From Aurantimonas endophytica (lineage in GTDB: Bacteria; Pseudomonadota; Alphaproteobacteria; Rhizobiales; Rhizobiaceae): DNA of 64,000 nt. How positions within the stretch are numbered: position 1 is the stretch's first letter; each line of letters starts with the position of its first letter. The notes beneath the pieces were generated by a model. It saw nothing but the letters and a program-made list of their open reading frames with translations, made no database searches and had not been told where the DNA came from. Shown in pieces: positions 16,074 to 24,757 of this stretch. The stretch spans positions 186,001 to 250,000 of the forward strand of contig NZ_JACIEM010000003.1 in NCBI RefSeq assembly GCF_014196845.1. Reading direction: 5' to 3'. The translations under genes and the position numbers were made by a program.

Positions 16074-16919
16074 ATGCCGAACGCAAACCGGAAATGCCTG
16101 GGAATGGCACGGGCGGCCAGCCTGTCGCTCGCATGTCTCGCCACCGTTCTTGCCGCGCCGGCCACAAAAGCCGAGACGCCGCTGTCGCCCGAGGCCGCCG
16201 CGGCGGCGAGCCCCTCGACGTGGTCCGGCCTCAGGGGTGATCTGTTCGGCGCGCGCGAGTTGATCGAGGGCAGCGAGGCGATTCGCCTCGACGCGCCGGC
16301 CCGCGCCACAGATCCGGCGATCGTGCCGATCACCCTCACCCTCGATCCCGGCCACGACATCCGCAAGGTGACGCTGGTGATCGACGAGAACCCGGCGCCC
16401 GTCGCGGCGACCTTCGACATTGCCGAAAATGCCGGGGTGACGCAGCTGTCGACCCGCGTTCGGGTCAATGAATACACCGACATCCATGCCGTGGCGGAGG
16501 CCGCCGACGGCACGCTCTACGTCACCAGCCAGTTCGTGAAGGCGGCCGGCGGCTGCGCCGCCCCGGCGGCGAAGGATCCCGAGGTCGCCGCCCGCGAGAT
16601 GGGCCAGATGAAGCTGCGCTTCTTCGAGGCTTCGGCGGATTCGACCGAGCGCGAGGCGCAGCTGATGATCCGCCACCCGAACAATTCCGGCCTCCAGAAG
16701 GATCAGGTGACGCTTCTCTACATCCCGGCGCACTTCATCAGCGAGCTTGAGATCACCCGGAGCGGCGAGCCGCTGTTCTCGATGACCGGCGGCATTTCGA
16801 TATCCGAGGATCCGAGCTTCCGCTTCACCTATGCCGGCGATGCGGCGGACTTCCATGCCCGCGCCGTCGACACCGATGGCAACGTTTTCGAAAAGAGCTT
16901 CGAGCCCGGCCAGTCCTGA
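16074..16919 (+). CDS. Quinoprotein dehydrogenase-associated SoxYZ-like carrier
   Basis: 281 residues from ATG 16074 (GGGAGG upstream); the frame is open far upstream but that part is a shadow. A signal peptide spans about 33 residues. The N-terminal half is SoxY-like and ends with KAAGGCAAPAAKD, where C161 is the likely carrier cysteine in a Gly-Gly-Cys context; the C-terminal half (from about 175) is SoxZ-like, with LMIRHPNNSGLQKD and ending in a DGNVFEKSF strand. This matches the fused SoxYZ family TIGR04557. It presumably holds a substrate as a cysteine adduct for the metallo-hydrolase encoded before it. Its exact role in alcohol oxidation is not known. Confidence 0.88.
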   Translation: MPNANRKCLGMARAASLSLACLATVLAAPATKAETPLSPEAAAAASPSTWSGLRGDLFGARELIEGSEAIRLDAPARATDPAIVPITLTLDPGHDIRKVTLVIDENPAPVAATFDIAENAGVTQLSTRVRVNEYTDIHAVAEAADGTLYVTSQFVKAAGGCAAPAAKDPEVAAREMGQMKLRFFEASADSTEREAQLMIRHPNNSGLQKDQVTLLYIPAHFISELEITRSGEPLFSMTGGISISEDPSFRFTYAGDAADFHARAVDTDGNVFEKSFEPGQS

Positions 16920-16965
16920 GCCTGGCGCTCAGCGGCCTCGAGCAAGCGCCGGTCTGGCCGCTGCT

Positions 16966-17403
16966 TCAGTCGAAGCAGCGGATCTCGGCTTCCGCCTGGG
17001 CGCGGCGCAGCGCGTCGATGGCCGCCTTCTGCTGCACGCCGCCCCTGAACAGCGCCCCCTTCTCGCCGCTGACCTGCTGCATCGACAGGAAGGTCGAGGC
17101 CTCGACATAGCGATCGAAGGGCAGCAGCGAGGCCACCACGTCGAAGGAGCAGGAACATTGCTCCAGCGCCGTGCGCGTGTTGCCGTTGCTCGACATGCAG
17201 CCGAACACGTAGTCCGCCGTCACGTCGGTCGGATAGTCGGCGGTCGCCGGCGAAGGCGTGCTGCCCATGCCGGGCACCCGGGAGGCGCCGGCCGGGCCGA
17301 CGACGGTGCTCGGCGGCACCACCATCTGTGCGGCGGCGGATGCAACGCCCAGCAGCGTCGCAAGTGCCGCGATCGCGGCGTGCCGGAATGGGTTGGGCAT
17401 CAT
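16966..17403 (-). CDS. Exported cysteine-rich protein of unknown function
   Basis: 145 residues; two ATG codons overlap the start (17403 and 17400) with GGGAGG seven bases upstream. A signal peptide ends at about residue 25. The mature protein has four cysteines: one in FGCMSSNG, two in LEQCSCSFD and one in the C-terminal IRCFD. The CSC pair followed by a helix (FDVVASLLPFDRYVEASTF) suggests a helical, disulfide-bonded periplasmic protein. It is the last gene of a - strand group with the second beta-propeller and the MxaD-like protein, and converges with the SoxYZ-like gene. I recognise it as a recurrent companion of quinoprotein loci but know no function. Confidence 0.75.
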   Translation of the reverse strand: MMPNPFRHAAIAALATLLGVASAAAQMVVPPSTVVGPAGASRVPGMGSTPSPATADYPTDVTADYVFGCMSSNGNTRTALEQCSCSFDVVASLLPFDRYVEASTFLSMQQVSGEKGALFRGGVQQKAAIDALRRAQAEAEIRCFD

Positions 17404-17417
17404 TCAATCCTCCCTTT

Positions 17418-18392
17418 CTATTCCGTCGCCGGATCGGCGCCGATGAACGCGCCGAAGGCGCGCGGGCCGTCGCCGACCGTGACATGCCCGACGATCTCCA
17501 GCGTCTCGGCGTCGATCTTGGCGAGCGTGTTGTCGAACCAGTTGGCAACATAGACGAAACGCCCGTCGCTGCCGACATCGATCCCTTCGGGATATTCGCC
17601 GGTTTCCAGCGTCGTCAAGCGCTCCCGCGTCGCCGCGTCGAAGACGGTGACGGTACTGCCATACTGGTCGGTGACGAAAACCTTGCCGCGCGTCTCGGCG
17701 GCGGCATAGGGATGCGAGCCGACATCGACGGCACCGAGAACCGCGTGGCTGGCGGCATCGACGATGGTGACGCTGTCGCCGCCGACATTGGTCGCATAGA
17801 CCCGCGTCCCGTCCGGCGAAAACGCTACGCCGAAGGGGCGTGCGCCGACCGCCACGCGAGCGAGCGCTTCGCCCGTCGCGCTGTCGATGAACGAAATCTG
17901 GTCCGAGTCGCGGTCGGCCGTGACGATCACGGCGCCGTCGTCCGAAACCGCCACGCCGGAGGGCGATTCGCCGGTCTCGAAGGAGCCTGTCACCGTGCCG
18001 GCTTCCGGATCGACGACCAGCAGGGAATGGGAGAACCAGTCGGCGACATAGACGGGCGCGCCGGAGGGATGCACCGCGATGCCGAGCGGCCCGCCGCCGG
18101 TATCGATCTCGCCGATCACGGTGCCCGACGCCGTGTCGACGACGCTGATTGCCTTGGCCTCGGGGCGCGAGACGTAGCCACGCGTGCCGTCGGCCGAGAT
18201 GGCAATGCCGGCCGGCTTGCCGGATATGGGAATCGTCGAGCGCACGGTCATCGTGTCCAGATCGACGATCGCCAGCTCCTCGGCTTCCTGGCTGGTGACG
18301 TAGGCGAGGTCGCCGGCCGCGGCCGTGCCGGTCGCCAGGATGGCGGCCAGCACCAGGCCGGCACGGGCCGCGATGCCGCGCAGCGGGCTCAC
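17418..18392 (-). CDS. Second YVTN-type periplasmic beta-propeller protein
   Basis: 324 residues from GTG 18392, overlapping the upstream stop (GTGA). A hydrophobic leader ends GTAAAG before DLAYVTSQEAEELAIVDLDT. Seven blades follow the pattern PFGVAFSPDGTRVYATNVGG and IDVGSDGRFVYVANWFDNTL. Length equals that of the propeller at 5217 but the sequences differ clearly, so they are old paralogues rather than a recent duplication. It is probably periplasmic and belongs to the quinoprotein accessory set; no enzymatic residues are evident. The longer upstream open frame is a shadow of the SRPBCC gene. It is followed after 14 bases by the Cys-rich exported protein. Confidence 0.88.
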   Translation of the reverse strand: MSPLRGIAARAGLVLAAILATGTAAAGDLAYVTSQEAEELAIVDLDTMTVRSTIPISGKPAGIAISADGTRGYVSRPEAKAISVVDTASGTVIGEIDTGGGPLGIAVHPSGAPVYVADWFSHSLLVVDPEAGTVTGSFETGESPSGVAVSDDGAVIVTADRDSDQISFIDSATGEALARVAVGARPFGVAFSPDGTRVYATNVGGDSVTIVDAASHAVLGAVDVGSHPYAAAETRGKVFVTDQYGSTVTVFDAATRERLTTLETGEYPEGIDVGSDGRFVYVANWFDNTLAKIDAETLEIVGHVTVGDGPRAFGAFIGADPATE

Positions 18393-18925
18393 GAGCCGGA
18401 TTCGACCACCGTCTTGAGGTTGTCGAGGCCCTCTCGCAGGAAGGCCGAAACCCCGGTCACGGCCGCCTCGTCGTTGAGCTCCGCCGGCGGGTCGTTGTTC
18501 GGGTAGCCGCGATAGAAGGCCGCGCGCCAGGTGACCTCGGACCGCGCCCCGCCGTCGAGCGGCTTCACCGTCATCGTCGAGGAATAGTTGGTTGCCGGCA
18601 GCACGTCGACATTCACGTGGCCGATGAAGGTCGAGAGCGTCATCTTCGCCGGATCGATCTTCGAGAGCTCTTCCTCCATCGTCCCGCCGGTCGAGTAGCC
18701 GAGCGTGCGGATGGCCCCGACCTCCGCGCCCTTGGGCGAATCGGTCATCGCCACGCGCGGATGCCAGGACATGTCGCCGAAGGCGCCGATGACGGCCCAT
18801 ACCTGCTCCGGCGACGCGTCGATCTCGACGGTCTCGCTGGCCTTCTGGCGCGTCGGACCATGCGCGAGGGCAAGCCCCGGCATGACGAACAAGGCGATGA
18901 TGAAAGAGATGATGCGTATGGCCAC
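18389..18925 (-). CDS. MxaD-like SRPBCC family exported protein
   Basis: 178 residues from GTG 18925, chosen because GGGAGG lies eight bases upstream and a signal peptide (IISFIIALFVMPGLALAHG) follows at once. The mature protein is an SRPBCC/polyketide-cyclase fold: VEIDASPEQVWAVIGAFGDM at its start, STGGTMEEELSKIDPAKM in the middle and a C-terminal helix ending LDNLKTVVESGS. MxaD of methanol-oxidation clusters belongs to this superfamily and is reported to aid electron transfer between methanol dehydrogenase and its cytochrome. The setting supports the same role here. Its stop overlaps the beta-propeller start, so the two are coupled. Confidence 0.82.
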   Translation of the reverse strand: MAIRIISFIIALFVMPGLALAHGPTRQKASETVEIDASPEQVWAVIGAFGDMSWHPRVAMTDSPKGAEVGAIRTLGYSTGGTMEEELSKIDPAKMTLSTFIGHVNVDVLPATNYSSTMTVKPLDGGARSEVTWRAAFYRGYPNNDPPAELNDEAAVTGVSAFLREGLDNLKTVVESGS

Positions 18926-19159
18926 GATCGAGCCTCCCTGCTGATCACTGTCGGGGCGGCTCCCGATGGCACGGCCCGATTCGGTGCGGACCCTATTGCC
19001 AAGCGCGGTCGGCGAAAAGAGGAATTGATCCTGCCGCAGGCGGTTTCGCGAATCCTTGATGCCGCAGGGCATACCTTCCCTTGAGGCACTCTGACCCGGC
19101 TTTCGGTCCTTTCCCGACTGACATAGGTTGACGGCAAAACTGCTTGAGGAGATGCCGTG

Positions 19160-20926
19160 ATGGCCCGCCGGAAACTCGCCGCATGGCTATTGATTCTTGG
19201 CCTCGGCCTGGCCCCCGCAGCCTTTGCGCAGGAGCAGCCGAGCGATGCCTTCGAGCCGGAGGCCGCGACGCCTTCCGTCGAAGCCGGACTCGTGCGGGCC
19301 GAGCGGCAGATGGTGGCGGCGGCGCATCCGCTGGCCGCGGAGGCAGGGTTGGCGATCCTGCGCCAGGGCGGCAACGCCATCGACGCGATGGTGACGACGC
19401 AGCTGGTGCTCGGCCTCGTCGAGCCGCAGTCTTCCGGCCTCGGCGGCGGCGCCTTCCTGGTCTATTTCGATGCCGAGGCGGATCGGCTCACCACGTTCGA
19501 CGGCCGCGAGACGGCACCGGCCGGCGCCACGCCGACGCTCTTCCTCGACGATTCCGGCGAGCCGCTCGCCTTCATGGATGCCGTGGTCGGCGGGCGCTCG
19601 GTCGGAACGCCCGGCACGGTGAGGCTGCTCTTCGACACCCACCAGCGCTATGGCGCCCTTCCCTGGCGCGACGTCGTGCAGCCGGCGCTCGAGCTTGCGG
19701 AGAAGGGCTTCGCGGTCTCGCCCCGCCTCAACGCGCTGATTGTCGAGGACGCGGCCAACCTTTCCCGCCATACCGCCACGCGCGACTACTTCCTCGGCCC
19801 CGACGGCGCTGCCCTGCCGGTCGGCCACCTTCTGGTCAACACGGCCTATGCCGGGACATTGCGGGCGATCGCCGACAACGGCCCTGCCGGATTTTACGAA
19901 GGTCCTGTCGCCGAGGGGATCGTCGAGACGGTGCAGAACGCCGAGGGCAATCCCGGCAAGCTCGCCCTCTCGGACCTCGCCACCTACGCCATCGCCGAAC
20001 GCGAACCGGTCTGCGTCGACTATCGGGACATGGATGTCTGCGGCATGGGCCCGCCCTCCTCCGGCGCGCTGACCGTCGGCCAGATCCTCGGCATGATCGA
20101 ACCGCACGACATCGCGGCGCTCGGGCCCGAGAGCCTCGACGCCTGGCGGCTGATCGGCGACGCCTCGCGGCTCGCCTTCGCCGACCGCAGCCGCTACATG
20201 GCCGACATCGACTTCGTGCCGATGCCGCTGAAGGGCCTACTTGACCCGGCCTATCTCGCCGACCGCGCCAGGCTGCTCGAGGGCGACACGGCGCTCGCCG
20301 AAGCCGAGATCGTGCCCGGCTCGCCGCCCTGGGACCACGCGATGCTGCTCGGCGACGACACCGCCCTCGAGCTTCCCTCGACCAGCCATTTCTCGATCGT
20401 CGACGCGGCCGGCAACGTCGTCTCGATGACCACCACGATCGAGAGCGGCTTCGGCTCGCGGCTGATGACCGGCGGCTTCCTGCTCAACAACGAGCTGACC
20501 GACTTCTCCTTCGAGACCCGCGACGACGACGGCCGGCTGATCGCCAATGCCGTCGCGCCCGGCAAGCGGCCACGTTCATCGATGGCGCCGACCATCGTCA
20601 TGCAGAGCGGTGAACCGATCATCGCCATCGGCTCGCCCGGCGGCAGCCGCATCATCGGCTACGTCGCACAGGCCCTCGTCGCATTGATCGACTGGCGGAT
20701 GGACGCGCAGGAAGCCGTCACCATGCCGCATCTGGTCAACCGCTTCGGCCCGTTCGACGTCGAGGCGGGAACGTCCGCGACGGCGCTCTCTGGCCCGCTC
20801 CGCGCGCTCGGCTACGAGGTCAACGAGACGGCGCTCGATTCCGGCCTTCATGCCATCGTCATCGGCCCGGACGGGCTGGAAGCCGGCGCCGATCCGCGCC
20901 GCGAAGGCGTCGCGCTCGGCGATTGA
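19160..20926 (+). CDS. ggt: Gamma-glutamyltransferase
   Basis: 588 residues from ATG 19160 (a GTG at 19157 is also possible; GAGGAG upstream). A signal peptide of about 24 residues sends it to the periplasm. GGNAIDAMVTTQLVLGLVEP and SSGLGGGAFLVYFD are typical of the large subunit. The autocatalytic cleavage site is STSHFSIVD, with the nucleophile Thr408 beginning the small subunit, and SMAPTIV and GSPGGSRI form the oxyanion and lid region. It hydrolyses or transfers the gamma-glutamyl group of glutathione and related compounds. It is transcribed away from the MxaD-like gene and stands alone, so it marks the border between the methylotrophy locus and general chromosome. Confidence 0.95.
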   Translation: MARRKLAAWLLILGLGLAPAAFAQEQPSDAFEPEAATPSVEAGLVRAERQMVAAAHPLAAEAGLAILRQGGNAIDAMVTTQLVLGLVEPQSSGLGGGAFLVYFDAEADRLTTFDGRETAPAGATPTLFLDDSGEPLAFMDAVVGGRSVGTPGTVRLLFDTHQRYGALPWRDVVQPALELAEKGFAVSPRLNALIVEDAANLSRHTATRDYFLGPDGAALPVGHLLVNTAYAGTLRAIADNGPAGFYEGPVAEGIVETVQNAEGNPGKLALSDLATYAIAEREPVCVDYRDMDVCGMGPPSSGALTVGQILGMIEPHDIAALGPESLDAWRLIGDASRLAFADRSRYMADIDFVPMPLKGLLDPAYLADRARLLEGDTALAEAEIVPGSPPWDHAMLLGDDTALELPSTSHFSIVDAAGNVVSMTTTIESGFGSRLMTGGFLLNNELTDFSFETRDDDGRLIANAVAPGKRPRSSMAPTIVMQSGEPIIAIGSPGGSRIIGYVAQALVALIDWRMDAQEAVTMPHLVNRFGPFDVEAGTSATALSGPLRALGYEVNETALDSGLHAIVIGPDGLEAGADPRREGVALGD

Positions 20927-20930
20927 GACG

Positions 20931-20960
20931 AAAAAGCCCGCCGGGAGTTCCCGACGGGCT
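20931..20960 (-). terminator. Terminator of the DJ-1/PfpI gene
   Basis: On the - strand AGCCCGTCGGGA and TCCCGGCGGGCT pair (one G-T) around a two-base loop and are followed by TTTTTCG, a textbook intrinsic terminator. It lies just after ggt on the + strand and may end that gene too. Confidence 0.9.
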
Positions 20961-21008
20961 GGCTTGAACAGCGGACCGGGTGCGTCATTGTCGCGCCCGG
21001 CTATGCCC

Positions 21009-21683
21009 TCAAAGGAAGGTCAGCAGCTTGTGCGCGGCTTCCTCGGACGAGGCCGGATTCTGGCCGGTCACCAGCTTGCCGTCGGTGACGACGAAGGACG
21101 CCCAGTCGGCGCCCTTCTGGTACTTGCCGCCATTGGCGACCAGCATGTCCTCGACCAGGAACGGCACGATCTCGGTCAGGCCGACGGCTTCTTCCTCGGT
21201 GTTGGTGAAGCCGGTGACGGTCCGGCCCGCGACCAGCGATTTTCCGTCCGCCGACTTGGTGTGCCGGAATACCGCCGGTGCGTGGCAGACGGCGCCGACC
21301 GGCCGGTCGCTCGCTGCAAAGCTCTCGATCAGCCTGCGGCTGTCCGCATCCTCGGCCAGGTCCCAGAGCGGTCCGTGGCCACCGGGATAGAAGATCGCGT
21401 CGAAGCCGTCAGCGCCGACGGTGGACAGGACCTTGGTGTTCGCCAGATCCTGCTGCGCCGCCGGATCGGCCTTGAAGCGCTTGGTCGCCTCCGTCTGGGC
21501 GTCCTCGGCGTCGCTCTTGGGATCGAGCGGCGGCTGGCCGCCCTTTGGCGAGGCGAGCGTGATGTCGGCGCCGGCATCCTTGAAGACGTAATAGGGCGCG
21601 GCGAATTCCTCGAGCCAGAAGCCGGTCTTGTTGCCGGTGTCGCCGAGCTGGTCGTGCGACGTCAGGACCATCAGGATCTTCAT
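21009..21683 (-). CDS. DJ-1/PfpI family protein (type 1 glutamine amidotransferase-like, Hsp31-like)
   Basis: 224 residues from ATG 21683. The fold is the class I amidotransferase-like domain: MKILMVLTSHDQLGDTGNKT at the start, FYPGGHGPLWDLAED carrying the flavodoxin-like loop, and AVCHAPAVFRH with the nucleophilic Cys in the elbow. A nearby WLEEFAAPYYVF gives the conserved Glu. This subgroup resembles yeast Hsp31 and bacterial chaperone/glyoxalase III proteins, which detoxify methylglyoxal or repair glycated groups; in a methylotroph handling reactive aldehydes that is sensible but unproven. It is monocistronic, ended by the strong terminator at 20931. Confidence 0.88.
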   Translation of the reverse strand: MKILMVLTSHDQLGDTGNKTGFWLEEFAAPYYVFKDAGADITLASPKGGQPPLDPKSDAEDAQTEATKRFKADPAAQQDLANTKVLSTVGADGFDAIFYPGGHGPLWDLAEDADSRRLIESFAASDRPVGAVCHAPAVFRHTKSADGKSLVAGRTVTGFTNTEEEAVGLTEIVPFLVEDMLVANGGKYQKGADWASFVVTDGKLVTGQNPASSEEAAHKLLTFL

Positions 21684-21869
21684 GGTGGGTATCCTTCGAA
21701 TTGTCGTTATGAATTGGGGCGATGGCGCAGCCCTTACCGGACGTGCCATCCTCGCAAGGCCAATGACGGCAGAGGACCCATGTTCCGGACCGGCGATCAT
21801 TTCCTCGCGACGGACCGTCAATGGTCAGCCCGTTGCTCCGGCGCCCCGCCGGCAGCTGTGCGGGGAGTC

Positions 21870-23420
21870 CTACTCCATCGCCGGGGCATGCCCGCCGGCA
21901 TCGGCATTTCTGCCGGGCGGCTTCATGAAGGCCAGCAGCGGGACGGCGCAGAGCGTGATGATCATCATCAGCTTGAAGTCGTCGACATAGGCGATCATCG
22001 CCGCCTGCGCCTGGACCTGCTGGTTGAGGATCCCCAGCGTCGTCATCTGGTCCATCCCCATCGTCGCGACCGCATTGGTGAAGTTCGGGTTGAACGGATT
22101 CAGCCCGGCGACGAGGTCGGCGCGGCTGATGACGATGTTGTGGGCGAGCTCCACCGACACGATCGAGATGCCCACCGACGAGCCGATATTGCGGAGCAGA
22201 CTGAACAGCGATGCCGCGTCCGGCCGGAACTTCGGCGCCAGCGTCGCGAAGGCCAGCGTCGACAGCGGCACGAACACCAGGCCCAATCCGAGCCCCTGCA
22301 CGACGCCGGAGACGACGATCGGCGTCGAATCCATCAGGATCGAGAAGCCGCTCATCTGGTAGAGCGACAGCGCCGTCAGCATCAGCCCGGTGAAGATCAG
22401 GAGGCGCGTATCGACCTTGCCGATCAGCCGGCCGACGACGATCATCGAGATCATCGTGCCGACGCCGCGCGGCGCCAGCACGAGTCCCGTCGTCACCACC
22501 GGATAGCCGAGGATGTTCTGCAGCATCGGCGGCAGCAGCGCGAGGCCGGCGAGCAGGATCATGCCGACGACGAAGATCATCACCAGCGCCATGACGAGGT
22601 TGCGGTCGGTGAAGATCTTCGGGTCGATGAAGGCGCCTTCCCTCCCCGTTATGTGCAGCACGAAGGCCCACAGGCCCGTCACGGCGAAGCCGAGCTCGAT
22701 CCAGCATTCGGGCGAGGCGAACCAGTCGACCTGCTCGCCGCGGTCGAGGAAGAGCTGCAGCGCCCCGATGAACAGCGACAGCATGGCGAAGCCGAAGAAG
22801 TCGAAGCCCCTCTGCCGCTTCGGCGTCCTGGGCAGGAAAAGGATCATTCCCGCCAGCGCCAGGAGGCCGATCGGCAGATTGACGAAGAACACCCAGCGCC
22901 AGTTGAACGTCTCGGTCAGCCAGCCGCCCAGCGTCGGGCCGACAATCGGGCCGACCATGATGCCGGCGCCCCAGATCGCCATGGCCGAGCCGTGCTGTTC
23001 CTTCGTGTTGATGTTCAAGAGCACGGTCTGCGACAGCGGCACGAGCGCCGCGCCGCACAGGCCCTGCAGCAGCCGGAAGAAGATCATCTCGTCGAGGCTG
23101 GTGGCAAAGCCGCAGGCCATCGACGCGACGACGAAGCCGGCGGCCGAGGCGATGAACAGCTCCCGCAGGCCCACCCGGTCGGAGAGCCAGCCGGTCACCG
23201 GCGTCATGATCGCGGCGGCGACGATGTAGGAGGTCAGCACCCAGGTGATCTGGTCCTGCGCCGCCCCCAGCGAGCCCTGCATGTTCGGCAGCGCGACGTT
23301 GGCGATCGTGGTGTCGAGCACCTGCATGATCGTCGCCAGCATGATCGACACGGTGATCAGGCCCTTGTGGGCGACGACGCCATCCGGGCCGGCGGCGGCC
23401 GGCGCGGCCGCGGCGCTCAT
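21870..23420 (-). CDS. emrB: DHA2-family MFS multidrug efflux permease (EmrB-like)
   Basis: 516 residues with about 14 predicted membrane segments. LDTTIANVALPNMQGSLG at the start is the DHA2 signature, followed by TWVLTSYIVAAAIMTP and LSDRVGLRELF (MFS motif A); GPTLGGWLTETFNWRWVFFV is motif C of drug antiporters. It exports hydrophobic toxicants by proton antiport, working with the membrane-fusion protein encoded directly upstream (ATGA overlap at 23417-23420) and an outer-membrane channel not present here. The operon order MarR-EmrA-EmrB implies control by the MarR protein. Substrate is unknown. Confidence 0.93.
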   Translation of the reverse strand: MSAAAAPAAAGPDGVVAHKGLITVSIMLATIMQVLDTTIANVALPNMQGSLGAAQDQITWVLTSYIVAAAIMTPVTGWLSDRVGLRELFIASAAGFVVASMACGFATSLDEMIFFRLLQGLCGAALVPLSQTVLLNINTKEQHGSAMAIWGAGIMVGPIVGPTLGGWLTETFNWRWVFFVNLPIGLLALAGMILFLPRTPKRQRGFDFFGFAMLSLFIGALQLFLDRGEQVDWFASPECWIELGFAVTGLWAFVLHITGREGAFIDPKIFTDRNLVMALVMIFVVGMILLAGLALLPPMLQNILGYPVVTTGLVLAPRGVGTMISMIVVGRLIGKVDTRLLIFTGLMLTALSLYQMSGFSILMDSTPIVVSGVVQGLGLGLVFVPLSTLAFATLAPKFRPDAASLFSLLRNIGSSVGISIVSVELAHNIVISRADLVAGLNPFNPNFTNAVATMGMDQMTTLGILNQQVQAQAAMIAYVDDFKLMMIITLCAVPLLAFMKPPGRNADAGGHAPAME

Positions 23421-24757
23421 CGTGCCGGGGTCGTCGCCGTACCGGCGGTGGCCCCTTCCTGCGAGTCTGGTCCGGAGGCGATCACGTCCGTTGCCTCGGC
23501 GCCGGACTTGGCCGCGACCGCGCGACCGGCCGGCAGATAAGTGTCGAGCCCCAGCGCCGCGACGACGGGCGCGAGGAACGCCGGCACGCCTCGCGCATGG
23601 CCGGTGTCGACCGTGACGCTGGCGCTCATGCCGGCACGCAGGGACGGCATGTCGTCGGTCTCCGCGATGCGGATGCGCACGGGAATGCGCTGCACCACCT
23701 TCACCCAGTTGCCGGTAGCGTTCTGCGCCGGCAAGAGCGCGAATTCCGAGCCGGTGCCGGCCCCGATCGAGCCGACCGTGGCGTGCAGCAAATGGTCAGG
23801 ATAGGTGTCGAGCTCGACATCCACCGGTTGGCCGACCCGCATGTCGGTCAGCTCGGTTTCCTTGTAATTGGCTTCGATCCAGCTGTCGTGGGTTTCCATC
23901 AGGCTCATCACGGCCGAAGCCGGGGTGACATACTGGCCCTCCAGCAGCCGGTCGGTCTGGCTGATCACGCCGGCCGCCGGCGCGGTCACCTCGGTATGGG
24001 ATAGGTCGAGCTGGGCAGCGTGGAGCTGCGCGAAGGCCTCGAGCACCAGCGGATGCTTGTCCGTGGCGATGTCGGGATCGCCCGCCAGTGCCGCCCTTGC
24101 CGCAAGGACCTGGCTCTCGGCCGAGGAGAGCGCGCCCCGCGCCTGGCGCAGGGCAAGGTCGGCATCGTCGAGCGTGGACTGGCTGACGATGCCCTTCTGC
24201 ACCAGCGTCTGCTGGCGCCGGTCTTGAGTCTCGGCGTTGGTCAGCGCATCGCGTGCGGTCCCGGCTTCCGACACCGCCTGGGCATAGGCCGCCTTCAGCT
24301 TCTCGACATTGAGCCGGGCCGATTCCAGATTGGCCTGGTCCTGCTCCACGGCGTTGCGATAGACGCTGTCATCGATGGTGAAGAGCAGCGCCCCGGCTTC
24401 GACCTTCTGGTTTTCTGCGACCGCGACGCGGGCGATCTGGCCGCTCACCTGCGGCATCACCGTGACGCGGTCCTGCTGGACATAGGCGTCCTCGGTATTG
24501 ATGTAGCGCCCGCCCGTGACCCAGTAATAGGCCCCGCCCAGCGCCAGAGCGAGCGGCAGGGCGACGATCAGCAGCGTTCGGATCGGGCGACGCTTCTTCT
24601 TCGCCGCTTCCGGCGGGGGCGCGGCCTCTGCCGCAGGTGTCGCAGCTTCCGGCGGACCCGCATCTGCAGCCGGAGAGGGCTGCGATGCCGGCGTGACGTC
24701 GGGATCGACGACCGGCTCGGCTTCGTTCAGTCGGTTCTTGTCCGGTTGCACGTTCAT
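23417..24757 (-). CDS. emrA: HlyD/EmrA family membrane-fusion protein
   Basis: 446 residues from ATG 24757, overlapping the marR stop. A long Pro/Ala-rich cytoplasmic N-terminus (about 55 residues) precedes KKKRRP and one membrane segment (about 62-80). The periplasmic part has the barrel-sandwich half YVQQDRVTVMPQVSGQIARV, a coiled-coil of about 130 residues, and the second lipoyl half TEVTAPAAGVISQTDRL. It links EmrB to an outer-membrane exit duct. The C-terminus (last 50 residues) is low in complexity. Gene order and overlaps make it one transcript with marR and emrB. Confidence 0.92.
   Translation of the reverse strand: MNVQPDKNRLNEAEPVVDPDVTPASQPSPAADAGPPEAATPAAEAAPPPEAAKKKRRPIRTLLIVALPLALALGGAYYWVTGGRYINTEDAYVQQDRVTVMPQVSGQIARVAVAENQKVEAGALLFTIDDSVYRNAVEQDQANLESARLNVEKLKAAYAQAVSEAGTARDALTNAETQDRRQQTLVQKGIVSQSTLDDADLALRQARGALSSAESQVLAARAALAGDPDIATDKHPLVLEAFAQLHAAQLDLSHTEVTAPAAGVISQTDRLLEGQYVTPASAVMSLMETHDSWIEANYKETELTDMRVGQPVDVELDTYPDHLLHATVGSIGAGTGSEFALLPAQNATGNWVKVVQRIPVRIRIAETDDMPSLRAGMSASVTVDTGHARGVPAFLAPVVAALGLDTYLPAGRAVAAKSGAEATDVIASGPDSQEGATAGTATTPAR

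Noticed and set aside
20850-23540. An 896-codon open frame on the + strand across the EmrB region
   Set aside because: The translation is His/Arg/Asp-rich noise; the - strand encodes complete DJ-1/PfpI and EmrB-like proteins in the same stretch.
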